Assembly (NCBI GenBank): GCA_963854835.1
Contig: OY978530.1
Span: 34,603,639-34,667,638 of the forward strand
Reading direction: 5' to 3'
DNA: 64,000 nt
Source of the DNA: Megamerina dolium
Taxonomy: Eukaryota; Arthropoda; Insecta; Diptera; Megamerinidae
Shown here: positions 34,734 through 45,599 of the stretch, one piece after another
Layout: every line of letters begins with the position of its first letter
Position numbering within the stretch: the stretch's first letter is position 1
Position numbers and translations under genes: made by a program
Notes under the pieces: generated by a model
The model's database searches: none
Seen by the model: only the letters and a program-made list of their open reading frames with translations
Told to the model about the DNA's origin: nothing

Positions 34734-37650
34734 ATGTCCAAAAATTGTTCGACAGTAGCTGCAACGGTCAATATTGTGCGCAACAAAAGGCTATGTAAAA
34801 CGGTAAAGCTGAATGGCGTCGAAGTTACTTGTCTGACTGACACTGGAACAGACGTTACATACAAGTTTTCTCCTCTGGTGGAAGAGGAAACTTATAAAAA
34901 TTCGAATCAGATAAGTATCTCCAAGTTGTTGTTGTTTAATACTGCAGTATTAAAACAATATTAACTTTTGTCGATCGAAAGTTATAAGCTCAATGCCCGA
35001 TCGTTCTAAAAATAGTTCCGGATGATGACATTGCGCTATTTCAGCGTTCACTAAGTTGCATCCCCATTACTGAAGCGAAAGCTGTCAGAAAACAAATCGA
35101 CGAATCGCTTAGCGCAGAAATTATACATCAGTCTTCATCTAATTTCAACAGTCGTAAAGGTGTGGTCAAGGAAAATGACGTCACTAATTGCATATGTATC
35201 GATTTTTGCAAACTCAACTCAATGGTGCTGAAGAACTGTTCTCCTGTCCTGATTATCGATTACGTGCTCGAAAAACTGTAAAGTTCGAGATATTTTACTG
35301 TAATGGATTTGGAAAACGCGTTATTCCACGTCCCAATCAAAGAAAGCAGTAAAAACTACAATGCGATTATTACGTACAAGCACGGGACTGTTTGAATTTA
35401 ATAGAGCGCCCTTCGAGTTTTGTAACTCGCCTGCAGTGTTTATACGCTTCGTTAAATATGTTTTACAAAACCTAATAAACGATAATGAGTTGGACTTATA
35501 CACGGACCATATTTATGCAGAAACGGCACACTAGTACTTGCGGAAAATGAAACAGGTTTTTAATACGGTAGCGGAATATGGCATCAAAATGAAATAGCTA
35601 AGTGTCATTTGGGTTTTACTATTGAAGATGAGTGCGTGAACCCAGGCAAGGAGAAAACGAATGCTGTTGCAAAATTTGCGGTTCCACAAAATGTGAGAGT
35701 TGTACAGTCATTTTTGAGCCTAACTGTTTTTTTCGAAGTTCGTTAAAGGCTATTCTAAAGTTGCTACATTCCTAACGAATTTGTTACACAGAGACATAGT
35801 ATTTCGTATTAATTCGGGTGTACTAAACACATTTCAACAGTTAAAAAATACATTATTGACAGAGACGGTGTTAAGATTGTACATCAGGAGTGCTAAAACA
35901 AAAGTGCACACAGATGCGTTACAAGACAGGTTTGGCGCAGTGCTCTTACAATGGTTCGAAGGTGAGTTGTATCCAGTGCTTTACTAGAGTAAGCAAATAT
36001 CGGAAGAAGTGGCACTGAAGTACAGTTATATACTAGAATCAAATGCAATTTTTGTCGCTTTCAAGAAATACTGACATTACTTACTAGGTACCCCTTTGAA
36101 CTCATATTGGCTTGCGTTGCTTTTAAGCAGACTTAAAGAAAAAAAAATGTTGCACCCGAAGATGACTTGTGGGCCGTTTACTTGGGGGATTTTGACTTTA
36201 TAGTGGAGCACAGACCCGCAGCACATCATACTTGTGGCAACGAAGGTCACAGCTCGTATTAAAAAAGCTCAGCAAAACGACTAGATGATATAAGCCGTCG
36301 CAGAAATTATCGCCAGTCGACCATACGAGGTGTTTAAGTTGAAAGGAGGATTACTGTACAAGGCAATAAATCAAATTTCTAGTAGTTCTGAAGCAGATAG
36401 ATAAATAAATAATCGTCGATGCACATAGGTTTAGGTTTAGATTATTGTGGCTACCCTCTCTCTGAGAGGACACACTTAGGCCAGAAAGACCCATTGTGAT
36501 ACCACCGAGTTTCTCTTCCAATACTATTGTGCGTGTTAAATTTGGACAGCATTAGAATTACTTATATTAGCCGGTTCCGGACGGCAGAACCCTTGTGGCA
36601 TCCCTTTAACTTAATTTTGTCACAAAGCTCTTTTAAGAAGAATTTTTGGCAAATCGTTACTGTCGGAAAAATTTCCAATTACTTGCCGATATGTGGGTAC
36701 CGTTCGAAAGCAAAATCTTTTCGATCTTTAATTTTATTATGCTTCAGCCGAAGATTGAACCCACGACTTTCAGATCAAAAGGCCAACGCACTAACCACTG
36801 AGCTCGATGCACATAACTCCGGCCAATTGGTATTGCAGAAATAATGCATGCTATCCGGCAAAATTATTGGATACCTCATCTAGAAGAAAAATCCGTGAAG
36901 TGCATAAATTACAACAAGAAACTGGGTAGAAGGGACGATTACGACTATGAAACAATATTAGTAGATCCTAGCAATGGTCGATGCATTCGTGAAGCTTGTG
37001 TGGTTGTATCCACAAAAGCGATCAGTTGTGAAGAAACCATTAGAAAACTCGAAGGTTTTTCCGCGGCGTTTGGCAATCCAACGAGAGTCATAACGGAACG
37101 AGGGGCATCATTTACATCACGTATGTGTGCAGAGTGTGCAAAGAAAAAACAACATTGAGCACGTCTGGAGTCTGGCTACGAGGAGAACGGCCAGATTAAT
37201 CGAATGAACCGATCAGTCCTAGCTATCATAGCAAATATGTCGTCAGACGAGCCAGAGAAGTGGATTAAGTTTGTACGAAAAGTAAAAAAAAGCAATAAAT
37301 TCCTACGTTCATGAGTCTATCAAGAGGTCACCATTTGACAGCATTTAAGTTAATGTTCGGCATTAGAATAATAGTGCGTGCACCGATCGCCTAGTGCAGT
37401 TGCTGCAAAAAGAATTATACGAACCCTTCGATGTGAGGAGACAGCAAGCAAAGGAGGATATTGAGCGTGCACAAGCGGCATACAAAAAGCAGTTTGACGC
37501 CAAACTCAAGAAAGAGTACGGTTACAAAGTCTGAGGTCTCGTCGCTATTCGGCGCACTCTGTTTATAGCGGGAAGGAAACTGGCCAGCGAATACCTAGGC
37601 ACATACGAAATTATAAAGGTAAAGTGACATGGCTGATTTGACGTCTGGAA
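34734..37650 (+). pseudogene. Gypsy pol: protease, RT, RNase H, integrase, broken
   Basis: Protease VKLNGVEVTCLTDTGTD, with DTG at 34839-34847. RT: NDVTNCICIDFCKLNSMVLK (about 35175-35235), VMDLENAFFHVPIKESS (35300-35350), FNRAPFEFCNSPAVFIRFV (35395-35455), and a YTDH motif at about 35495-35510 where YxDD is expected. RNase H: TKVHTDALQDRFGAVLLQ (35895-35950). Zinc/H2C2 and integrase: HAIRQNYWIPHLEE (36845-36890), AFGNPTRVITERGASFTS (37065-37120). Numerous stops. The damaged YxDD site and frameshifts make it inactive. Confidence 0.8.
36428..36803 (-). mobile_element. tRNA-derived SINE, copy 4, with LINE-like tail
   Basis: - strand copy of the 552-913 family: tRNA head near 36800-36745 (GAGCTCAGTGGTTAG on the - strand), shared body, and a 3' tail (36505-36428) longer than in the other copies. 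The tail contains CACAATGGGTC, GGCCTAAGTG and CTAAACCTAAACC and resembles the 3' end of the LOA LINE at 38641-38700. A 12-bp TSD, TCGATGCACATA, lies at 36416-36427 and 36804-36815, so the LINE-like tail is inside the inserted unit. Confidence 0.85.
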
Positions 37651-37702
37651 AGCAGCAGATGTAGAAGGGCCTATTACCCTGTCTATGGCGTGTGATATGT
37701 GT

Positions 37703-37869
<167 letters not shown>

Positions 37870-38080
37870 CATTAGCAAAAAATTTAAGCTGAGATCCAAT
37901 AAAATTCGAGAAAGGCAAGAGAAAAAATTGCAAGATGTTTTTAACTTACTAATAAAAACAAAAGCGATATATTTCATTGTGAAAATATAAAGAAGATATC
38001 AAAAATGTTGGTACTGTATTTTAAACGTGAAAAATGTATCTGAACGTAAATTTTTAGCCCGAAAAATAATATATTTTAAT

Positions 38081-38318
38081 TACTTACTTACTTACTTATG
38101 TGGCCATTACAATCTAAAGTCGATTTAGGTCGAATCTAGCATGCTTTGCAAGTCAACTCTCTCCCTCGCTAGCTGACGGCAGTTAGAAAATTCAAGCGCC
38201 GTCAAGTTCTTTAGTACTTGGTCTTTCCATCGGGAGTTGGGTCTGCCTCTTACACTTTGTCCTCCATCACGTTCCGAATATAACACCCTAAAGTTCTCGA
38301 TTCCATTACCCGTATTAG
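38081..38318 (-). mobile_element. RTE LINE 3' end (copy E)
   Basis: - strand match to the last ~240 bases of the RTE elements (compare 62890-63098): GGAACGTGATGGAGGACAAAG, then the CTGGCGCCAGCTAGCG-like block, and the terminal GGCCACATAAGTAAGTAAGT microsatellite tail at 38081-38105 (reverse complement ACTTACTTACTT). Heavily 5'-truncated. Confidence 0.8.
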
Positions 38319-38640
38319 AGGTTTGAATGGCGACTTACCAATATTAGCAAGTATCCGTACGCCAAAATCATTACCAGAGGCTATAGAAATGTGTGAAAAA
38401 CTTGATGATATGACTTTTCGCATGAATTTTGCCTAAAATTCAAATTATCGAAGAAGATTTTTCCAAAATAATAATACACCTAAACGAAAATATAATCGCC
38501 GCCAGCAACCATTTTACCCTGAAATGGCATATATGCCACAAAGACAAACGTCTCAAATGCCCCAGTATAATAGTCATCAATATTAGATACCGCAATACAA
38601 TAATAGCTACAATCAAAAAGCCCAATATAACCAAGATTGG
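38319..38640 (+). pseudogene. Gypsy gag-like fragment
   Basis: In mixed frames this encodes LPEAIEMCEKLDDMTFRMNF (about 38370-38430), then an Asn/Gln/Tyr-rich tail with RRQQPFYPEMAYMPQRQTS (38495-38555), wording typical of the end of some insect gypsy Gag proteins. No other domain nearby. Short and frame-shifted, so family assignment is tentative. Confidence 0.5.
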
Positions 38641-38884
38641 GTTAGGTTATGTTGCCGCCCCTCAAAGGGAGGGGCACTTAAGCCAAAATTGGCCCATTGT
38701 GCTACTGATGATGACATTCATAGGTATTAGCTCAGCAGTATCTGTAAAAAAAGGCACTCCCTAATAGAGTATGCATAAGTGGAGCATCTGTAAAGGAAAA
38801 GGGTAAACAGTTTCCTCCTCTTCCTCGTCTTGGCAGCTGCGACAAAATTCATTGGCCGGTAAATCAAACCTGGTAGCACGGGCA

Positions 38885-38938
38885 CGTACTCACGGACCAC
38901 TGGCTTGTGCGTAGGCAAGCCAGTGGCCCGTGAGTACG
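38885..38938. repeat. 23-bp inverted repeat (hairpin)
   Basis: Arms 38885-38907 and 38916-38938 pair with one mismatch around an 8-base loop (arm core CCACTGGCTTG). It lies in the LOA RNase H to C-terminus coding region, on the - strand between VLTGHWL-like residues and the CCHC motif. Confidence 0.9.
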
Positions 38939-40039
38939 GCGACTACATCACTAATAGTTTTCCTACTCATTGACAACACTGAACTAGTTCTTCCATTGTC
39001 AAGATTTGGACAGATTTTCCTAGTGGTAACACAAGTGCTCTCATCCCGTCATCTTCTGTTGGCTATAGTGAAGAAATGTTGTGTGACAAGAAACCTGCAT
39101 GTTGCAAGCGGAATTCCTGCTTGATGAGATGGATAGATTTCTGGAAACCAAGTGCACGGTCTCGCCAATTTATCTGCTTCACAGTTCCCTGGAATATCCC
39201 TATGCCCTGGTACCCATACAATGTGAACATTGTAATGCTCCACAAACTCGTTAAGAGCTGAGCGGCATTTAAGAGCAAGTGTCGATTTGGTGAACGTTCC
39301 TGTGAGAGATTTAATGACGGCTTGACTATCGATGTAGATATAAATAAATATATTGGAAAGATATTGTATTACAGCGAAGCAACATTGCCGACTCCTTTAT
39401 AGCCATAATCTCAACTTAAAAAACGCTGCAAAAGTCGTGTAATCGGAACTTGAGCTCAACGCATAAGGAATTAGAAAAGGCGACACCTCCTAATCTTCCC
39501 TTCAATTTGGAGCCCTCTGTGTACACTTGTACCAAGTGAACTCCAATTTTATTGACAACACCCCCATTCCATTCTTCCCTTGAGGGAATATGGCTTGAGA
39601 ACCTATTGTCAAAGCATGGTATGGGAATGGTATAGTCGATGGCATCTGGAATTGTAGTGCACTTCCCCAGGATTTTTGAATGTTCCCCTCAATATCTAGA
39701 AAGGTGACCAGACAAAAGCATGGATGTTTCGATCCTCTGCACAAGTGAGTGGAGGGCTGTCTCAACAGATTCCCCTTTGTTATTAGCATGTTGTTATGTA
39801 TGTGCACATCAAGTACCCTTTGAAGGTTTTTTAATAAGAAGGATGATAGACTTATTCGTCTAAAATCACTTGACTTTGGGTGAGACGGTTTTCCACCTTT
39901 AGGGATAAACACCACGTTTACTTTTAGCCATGCCTTGGGGACATAGCATAGCCTTAGGCATGCAGAGAAGATTACCTATAACCAAGGTGTTAGAAGATCC
40001 GCACACTTCTAAATGTCCGCGGGTATTTTGTGCGAGACG

Positions 40040-40379
40040 TCGTATATAATTTTACTAGGATTTAGATTAAGAGTTCGGACTAGGTTGTCCTCCAAACACC
40101 CTGGAAAATGGGTATCAATTAGTACCCAAAGGGTTTCCAGGCTTGAAGTAGTCCATTCACCTCCCCCCCTTGATAATGAAGCTGGATGTAACTGCATTTG
40201 TCGTATATAATTCTACTAGGATTTAGATTAAGAGTTCGGACTAGGTTGTCCTCCAAACACCTTGGAAAATGGGTATCAATTAGTACCAGAAGAGTTTCCA
40301 GGCTTGAATTCCAGGCTTGAATTCCAGGCTTCGATTCACCACCCCCCTTGATAATGAAGCTGGATGTAACTGCATTTGT
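40040..40379. repeat. Tandem duplication in LOA RT
   Basis: Unit A 40040-40200 and unit B 40201-40379 share nearly all bases (both start TCGTATATAAT and end CTGCATTTGT). Unit B additionally carries a 13-base GAATTCCAGGCTT repeated in its middle (about 40305-40335). Confidence 0.92.
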
Positions 40380-40444
40380 TGCGAGTAAGCGGCTTGCTTC
40401 TTTAGCGCCTTTTGAAAAACCCGTAGGCTCTCTTTATAGGTTGC

Positions 40445-41050
40445 CACTGATGAATGATTTTATCTCGATTGAATTGCTGTCAACACTCCTTCCTTAAAGG
40501 GTGAATAATGTTTAAAAGATTTTTTTCGAATTGTCGAATTGACAAAGTTATGACTATTTTTATACCTGTCGGATCTTTATACCTACCTGACTTGAGCGCG
40601 CTATTGTTACCAGGCAACTGGTTCGATGTCTATAGAATTCCTTACCTTTACGCCTATCTTTCTTTATAGAAATTTGAAAACGAGTACAAACATTCTTAAA
40701 CCTGTATTACAACCTGGCATCGATGATTCAGTGTGACATAAGCCGATAGAACTCGATTATTAACTATTCATCCCAACTTTTTTAGTGTTCAAATCTTTAA
40801 AGCGTTTTTCCCATAACTCACGTTTTTAAAGTCGGTGTCCCTCATAACTTCAAAACTACTGCACCGATGATTTCGAAATTTTGAACACTATTTCTATACA
40901 TAATTTACGAGGTAACACTAGAGAATTTTTCTTTTTTCAAATTTGTTAATATAGTAACAAATTAACCGAGTTTATCGCAAAAAATCGCGTTTTTTCCCTC
41001 AAAGTGTTTCCAAAAAATGAAAAATTGAAATTTCTTATTTTACACAAATT
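40445..41050. other. Unidentified insert splitting the LOA element
   Basis: About 600 AT-rich bases lie between LOA linker coding sequence on both sides. No coding potential. Phrases such as CATAACTTCAAAACTACTGC and several short inverted runs suggest a non-autonomous element, but I found no terminal repeats or TSD by eye. Confidence 0.45.
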
Positions 41051-41779
41051 AATTCTATTCCCCTATCCTCTACCGACCCCCATGGTGGCCTTTTTTTCTT
41101 GGGAGCCCTTCTAATTAGACAGGAGGCTATATCAGCGTTCCTGCAAGCTTCTGTAATTTGATAGACAGCGGCGTCAAGTTGCTTCTCATTTTGCATGCTT
41201 GATGACGTCATGTGAGTGAGGGATTTATTTAGGGTGACCCTATACTTATCCCAATTTGTGCAATAGTATCTGCTTTTGTGGCCTTATATCAATCAAGGCG
41301 GAAGCTAATATACCTATGATCCGAGAAAGAGTATTCTTTGTCAACTCTCCATTATCTAGATAGAGAGTCCGAAGAATCGTTTGTAAAGGTGATATCTAAA
41401 ACCGCCTCCTTATTACAAGTAATAAAGGTCGAATCTGTACCCATGTTTGAGAGAGTAAAGTTAGAACTAATAATATATTCAAAAAGTGACTCATCTCGAT
41501 CGTTGTTGTCTGAGCTACCCCAGATATAATGGTGTGGGTTGGCGTCGGCCTTCCGAACTGCCTTCCTTATTATGGGGTAAGTTGGGTGCTCAATGTAATT
41601 GTGAGCCATATACGCATATATCAGCCAATATATATGCGATTGATGATATGAGGCAATGGTCACAGTATTCTTGTTGCTATTATCATATAGTAGGAATGCT
41701 TTGTAACATTACTTCACTAAAATACATGAAGGATTTGCGAGCCGTATATGTTCCAAGATCTCCTTATGATCTATGGTCT

Positions 41780-42470
41780 TATGGTCTATTGGGGATCTGG
41801 TCCCTAAGAATGACCTCAAACTGCGCGTTAGGCCAGACCTCCCCAACATTCGCGATGGCCTCTCTGAACAGATCTGCAGATCGCTGGTCCGCACATTAGC
41901 GAGATGCGTACTTGATGCCATCCGGCATCTCTGCAGCAAACGACAAGGCTAGGGTTCTTCGCCAAGAAATCCCTGTATATTCGGAGGAGACTCATCTCTA
42001 CTTAACGCCATTGCCCAAATGGTAGTGCTCCGTTTTAATGGTTCCTATCAATGACGACAAAGATAAGGTGGTTCTTTACCACATCACTGCAGGAACGAAC
42101 TTGAGTATTATATGTGGCCGAAGCCGAAGTCTTCGCCTTTTTTGGCTTAGACTGCTGCTCTTCTTGAGAGCATTGCCATTTGGACGACATAGTGATGATG
42201 CTTCTTTCCTACTCCAGAGATTATTTTCTCTCACTGAGAGTTCTGTTGCGGGGATGCCACTGAGCTTTTCAGTAATTCTGAATGCGGCTCGTCTTCCCGA
42301 TCTGTACAGAGTGACCCGCTAATTGGTTTAGCGGGAGCCCTCAAATTAGAGGTAGCAGCTAGCGTTGATCAAGCGGAGTCCAAAGGGGATGTGGCTGCTG
42401 CAATGGGAGTTGTAGCTTTTGTGAGTGGTCACGAACCATTTGATAACTTGCACTAATTTCTTTGATGCCA
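41780..42470 (-). pseudogene. LOA ORF1 C-terminal part, broken
   Basis: - strand frames give EKLSGIPATELSVRE (about 42275-42230), a Ser/Lys/Arg-rich stretch, and EAIANVGEVWPNAQFEVILRD (about 41860-41800), which is comparable to the VGELWEG-type ending of LOA ORF1. It lies where ORF1 should be relative to the endonuclease. The upstream 42470-42960 is not clearly coding. Confidence 0.5.
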
Positions 42471-43019
42471 GTGGTTTGTGGCCAGAACGGGACTGTTCCT
42501 GCGTACAGGCGCTTTAGGGACAGCTGCCGAGCCTGACTTTGATATCATATGTTCTCCGCTTCCGAAGAAGTTACGAGTTTGGAATGATACCCACTGGTGT
42601 TCGTTTGGACGTATGCTTGCTCTCAAGGGGAGGCCTTTTTGTGTTTTCGGAATTACCCGGGGCAATCCTTGAATTTGGATCTATTATTCATATACGACCC
42701 GACGTATCAGGCATCGCTGTCTCATTATTTAGGAAGGATTCGGAGATCATCCGGAGCAGAGCCTTATACTCCGGAAAGTCCACAGTTACTCCCTGAGGCT
42801 GACAGATATCAGAGAGGCTTCGTTAAAATACAGTCAGTATAGCACCCCGGTTGCAAACTATATAGTGGGCACGGAAACGCATAACACCCTGGATTGGGGG
42901 AAAGATTTTATAGACTCTAAGGTCTAGATCCATAGTGTTCTGTTAAGTAGCAGGGTCACCTCGAGCAGGATGTGACAGAAAGTTACGCACTAGCGGTCTG
43001 GCTGAGATAGAGGCTAGCG

Positions 43020-43390
43020 CCGTATATAAAACTAGAGTTATGTTGCGCATATTCTACTCAGACGCGCGAACTTGCCTAACCTGACGAGAAGATTACTGTT
43101 TAGAGCGGACATCAGTCATCTTGTCACTGGTGCCGAGATATACCTATTGTGATACATTCTGAAAATTTACAAGTACTCCTTAAGTCTAGTATTCACTAGA
43201 AATTCATAGACATCTTTAGGAGACTTGGCCGCTATGTCTGACGGTTCTAGGTAATAACTACCTAAGTAACGAAACCTGGTCCATATCAGACCATTACATT
43301 ACATTACAGTGACAAAGTAGATGTTCAACTGTTTCTTCGCTTTCCTTACATAACCTACAGAGGTAGTTTTGACTCATTTTCATATTGTGT
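43020..43390 (-). mobile_element. LOA-clade LINE 3' end (copy 3)
   Basis: The - strand encodes the C-terminal zinc motif CRLCKESEETVEHLLCHC (43355-43303), then RYLGSYYLEPSDIAAKSPKDVYEFL and a stop near 43165, followed by untranslated sequence. This is the end of a LOA ORF2 placed upstream of LOA copy 2 in the same orientation. Its own 5' portion is cut by the gypsy LTR at 43421. Confidence 0.75.
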
Positions 43391-43420
43391 AGTTGTTTCA
43401 GAAAACTTTTATGCCACACC

Positions 43421-44219
43421 GTGTTTATACTTTATGAGTATTGCTGTAATCATTAATATAATGATACTATGCCTATAAAAATGCGTGGTCAGGGTTATAG
43501 TACCGCACTGTAAGGTTGTGAAATAATTTCGCAACCAAACACAGTAAATGAAAAAGAATCAAAAAGAAGAAAAACCAAATAAGCAACAACCATGCATACA
43601 TAATATTTAACGCATGCACAATATTTACAACAGCAAGTATTAAATACAAATAATAATGATGACTTAAAAAAAAGGAGTTATAATTATAGTTTTTTACAAG
43701 TATCAAATACGAATAATAATGATGACTTACTAAAAAGAAGTTATATTTATGACCTACAAAAGAAATTGCAAAGAATCAACCTACTTAAGAAATTGCAATT
43801 TCTTCAGAAATTCCTTTATTCAAAAACGGGGTTAAATTGTAAATTATGCTATATATATTTGGCTATATAAACTAAAAGAACTGCTGAAATGAAGACAATC
43901 TAGTTAAGTAGATAGCTCGAAAAGCGAGTTAGTGTGTATATAAAAATAAGAGTTACATTGTGAAAGGATTTAACATTCTATAAAAATAAGAGTTACATTG
44001 TGAGAGGATTTAACATCCTATAAGGTGAAAGGTAAAATAAGAAAACCACATGGTGAAAAGAACGGATTTACCAAATAAAGGCATACCATTAAACAATTAA
44101 AAACTAATTGTTTCGTGGAAGAGAGAGAGCTATAGTTTGGGAGCAGAGAAAAGGGGATAAGTTCTAGGAAATAAGTTATCTAAGGACAGGTCATGGTGAA
44201 GAAAAAGGAAGACCTAACA
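43421..44219 (+). repeat. Gypsy 5' LTR (5'-truncated)
   Basis: Shares GTGTTTATACTTTATGAG, GCCTATAAAAATGCGTGGTC and AAGCAACAACCATGCATAC with the 3' LTR at 51759-51964, and the AAAACTAATT-TTTCGTGGAA block with 55231-55331. It lacks the first ~90 bases seen in the 3' LTR (51669-51758) and about 60 internal bases near 43468. It contains two internal direct repeats, TAAAAATAAGAGTTACATTG (about 43941 and 43980). GCCTATAAAAATG is a plausible core promoter. Confidence 0.8.
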
Positions 44220-44222
44220 TTT

Positions 44223-44240
44223 TGACGCAGCCGGTAGGAT
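44223..44240 (+). promoter_or_regulatory. Primer-binding site, tRNA-Ser type
   Basis: TGACGCAGCCGGTAGGAT lies three bases after the presumed LTR end. From memory it is complementary, with one mismatch, to the 3' end of tRNA-Ser, the primer reported for 17.6/297-type gypsy elements. Confidence 0.75.
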
Positions 44241-44329
44241 ACTGCGAAGTATCTTGTAAGACAAGATATTTTACGTTAAACGTTTAACGCAGCAATACGA
44301 GCTCATAAAATCGAAAGTTCAGCACGGCA

Positions 44330-45540
44330 AAGTACTAGCACCAGGTGAGGAGCTAGAAGCTAAATTAACGGAATTAATAAACCTTTTAGAAACACAGGCT
44401 GAAGCAAGATAAGTCGCGAAGGACAATTTGAATGCAGCGGAGGCACAAATAAGAAACCTCAGATTAATAATTATGAACCAAGGGTTGGAAGCTGAGCAAC
44501 TAGACGCAAAGAACGTAGAACTCTACAGAAGAAATCAGGAGTTAGAAGGACTACTTAAGGTTCTGAGGTTAAGCGCCCTCCAGGCCCAAGTAAGAAATCT
44601 TAAGAGCGAACGCGGTTTAGAAGAAGAGACACCCCTTCACCGCCGTACACCTGTAAGGAAGATACTTACGATCACGCAGCCACAAACATCAGACAAACTG
44701 TGTATACACGAGATGGTTAGTAGACTAGTTCCAGTACTCACTGGAGCTAAGTCAAAAAGTTTGAGAACAGAAGTCTAGCAATTTATCTCTGAGTGTGAAT
44801 TAACCAGTAAAGAAATAAAACCAGATGAGTTGGAAGACTTCATATCCTGCATAAAGCAACGTCTATACGGAGATGCGTTTAATTTGGTGTTGGGAAAATA
44901 TTTGCCAATTTGAAAGAATTATATACACTTCTAAGGAACACATACCTAAAAGTAATCCAGTTAGAACCCATCACTCACCAAATCCAATTACCACAGGAAA
45001 GTATAAGGGCATTCGCCAGAAAATTAGATTAGAAGGCAAGTCGGAGGAACTAGTAGAGGAGATCTTAAATATGAGTATCCTGCTCGAAAGAGGGCAACAG
45101 CACTATCAGCTTAACATGGGAGCCAATGTAAGTCTCAATACACCACTAAATACTTATGAAGTTTACCAGAACCAAACAGGTAAAATAGTAACGTTCCACC
45201 ACAACAGGAATAATAAGGTGCCACTTAAGGCAAATCAGTACCAAGAGAATAAAGTAAATCCTCAAAATAGCCTAAGGAAAGTTCCTACCTGTTTCTATTG
45301 CGACAAGAAGGGACACACCAGAGACGAATGTTTTAAAAGGAAAAATACGCCCTTTTGTATTAAATGTAAACAATATGGGTATGAGTTCAACCTATCTTGT
45401 ACGTCGTTTACTAACAATACAAAGCTGCAAGGGAAATATACTCCAAAAACAGGGCATAGTATTCCCTTGCCAAGAAAATGTTGGATCCAATAGGAGTAAG
45501 CTCGAAGCTAAATGTTTCTTTTACAGGAAGCCCGGACACA
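44330..45540 (+). pseudogene. Gypsy Gag, broken
   Basis: N-terminal coiled-coil-like Leu/Glu/Arg-rich segment (44428-44640), capsid-like stretch with DELEDFISCIKQRLYGDAF (44825-44880), then the nucleocapsid zinc knuckle CFYCDKKGHTRDEC (45290-45331) and a second CIKC motif at 45355. Stops at 44411 and 44776 and frame changes break it. Structural particle protein; role from family knowledge. Confidence 0.75.
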
Positions 45541-45599
45541 GGATTGCTGACTGTTAAAATAACAAGGGAAACTACGGGGGCCCAGGTAGGGCCAATAAA

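Larger units (their letters stand above)
34717..37700 (+). mobile_element. Ty3/gypsy LTR element, internal region, decayed
   Basis: + strand pol without recognised LTRs. It starts at the protease, runs through RT, RNase H and integrase, and ends near the (TA)n array at 37703. A SINE (36428-36803) has inserted between RNase H and integrase. Both ends are truncated: the 5' side meets the BEL LTR and the 3' side the microsatellite. Confidence 0.8.
38760..41663 (-). pseudogene. LOA ORF2 (EN-RT-RNase H), broken
   Basis: Endonuclease: RKADANPHHYIWGSSDNNDRDE and VLDITFTND (41560-41370). RT: MVFIPKGGKPSHPKSSDFRRI, SLSSFLLKNLQRVLDVHI, and TFLDIEGN (39915-39690). The palm core with YADD was not found and may be deleted. 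RNase H: VWVPGHRDIPGNCEADKLAR (39220-39160). C-terminal zinc-type motif CRSCQDEEEEETVY (38838-38797), after a hairpin-forming segment. Stops, frameshifts, a duplication and a large insertion break it. Confidence 0.78.
38641..42960 (-). mobile_element. LOA-clade LINE, decayed (copy 2)
   Basis: - strand order: ORF1 (about 42470-41780), endonuclease (41663-41350), linker PPWWGSVEDR (41110-41070), an unrelated 600-bp insert (40445-41050), RT start (40380-40009, tandemly duplicated), RT (39915-39500), RNase H (39480-39050), C-terminal Cys-rich region (38860-38800), and a 3' end at 38641 with CCTAACCC-like sequence. The layout matches the LOA copy in ABCF2 but extends to the true 3' end. Directly upstream lies the 3' end of another LOA copy (43020-43390). 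Confidence 0.78.
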
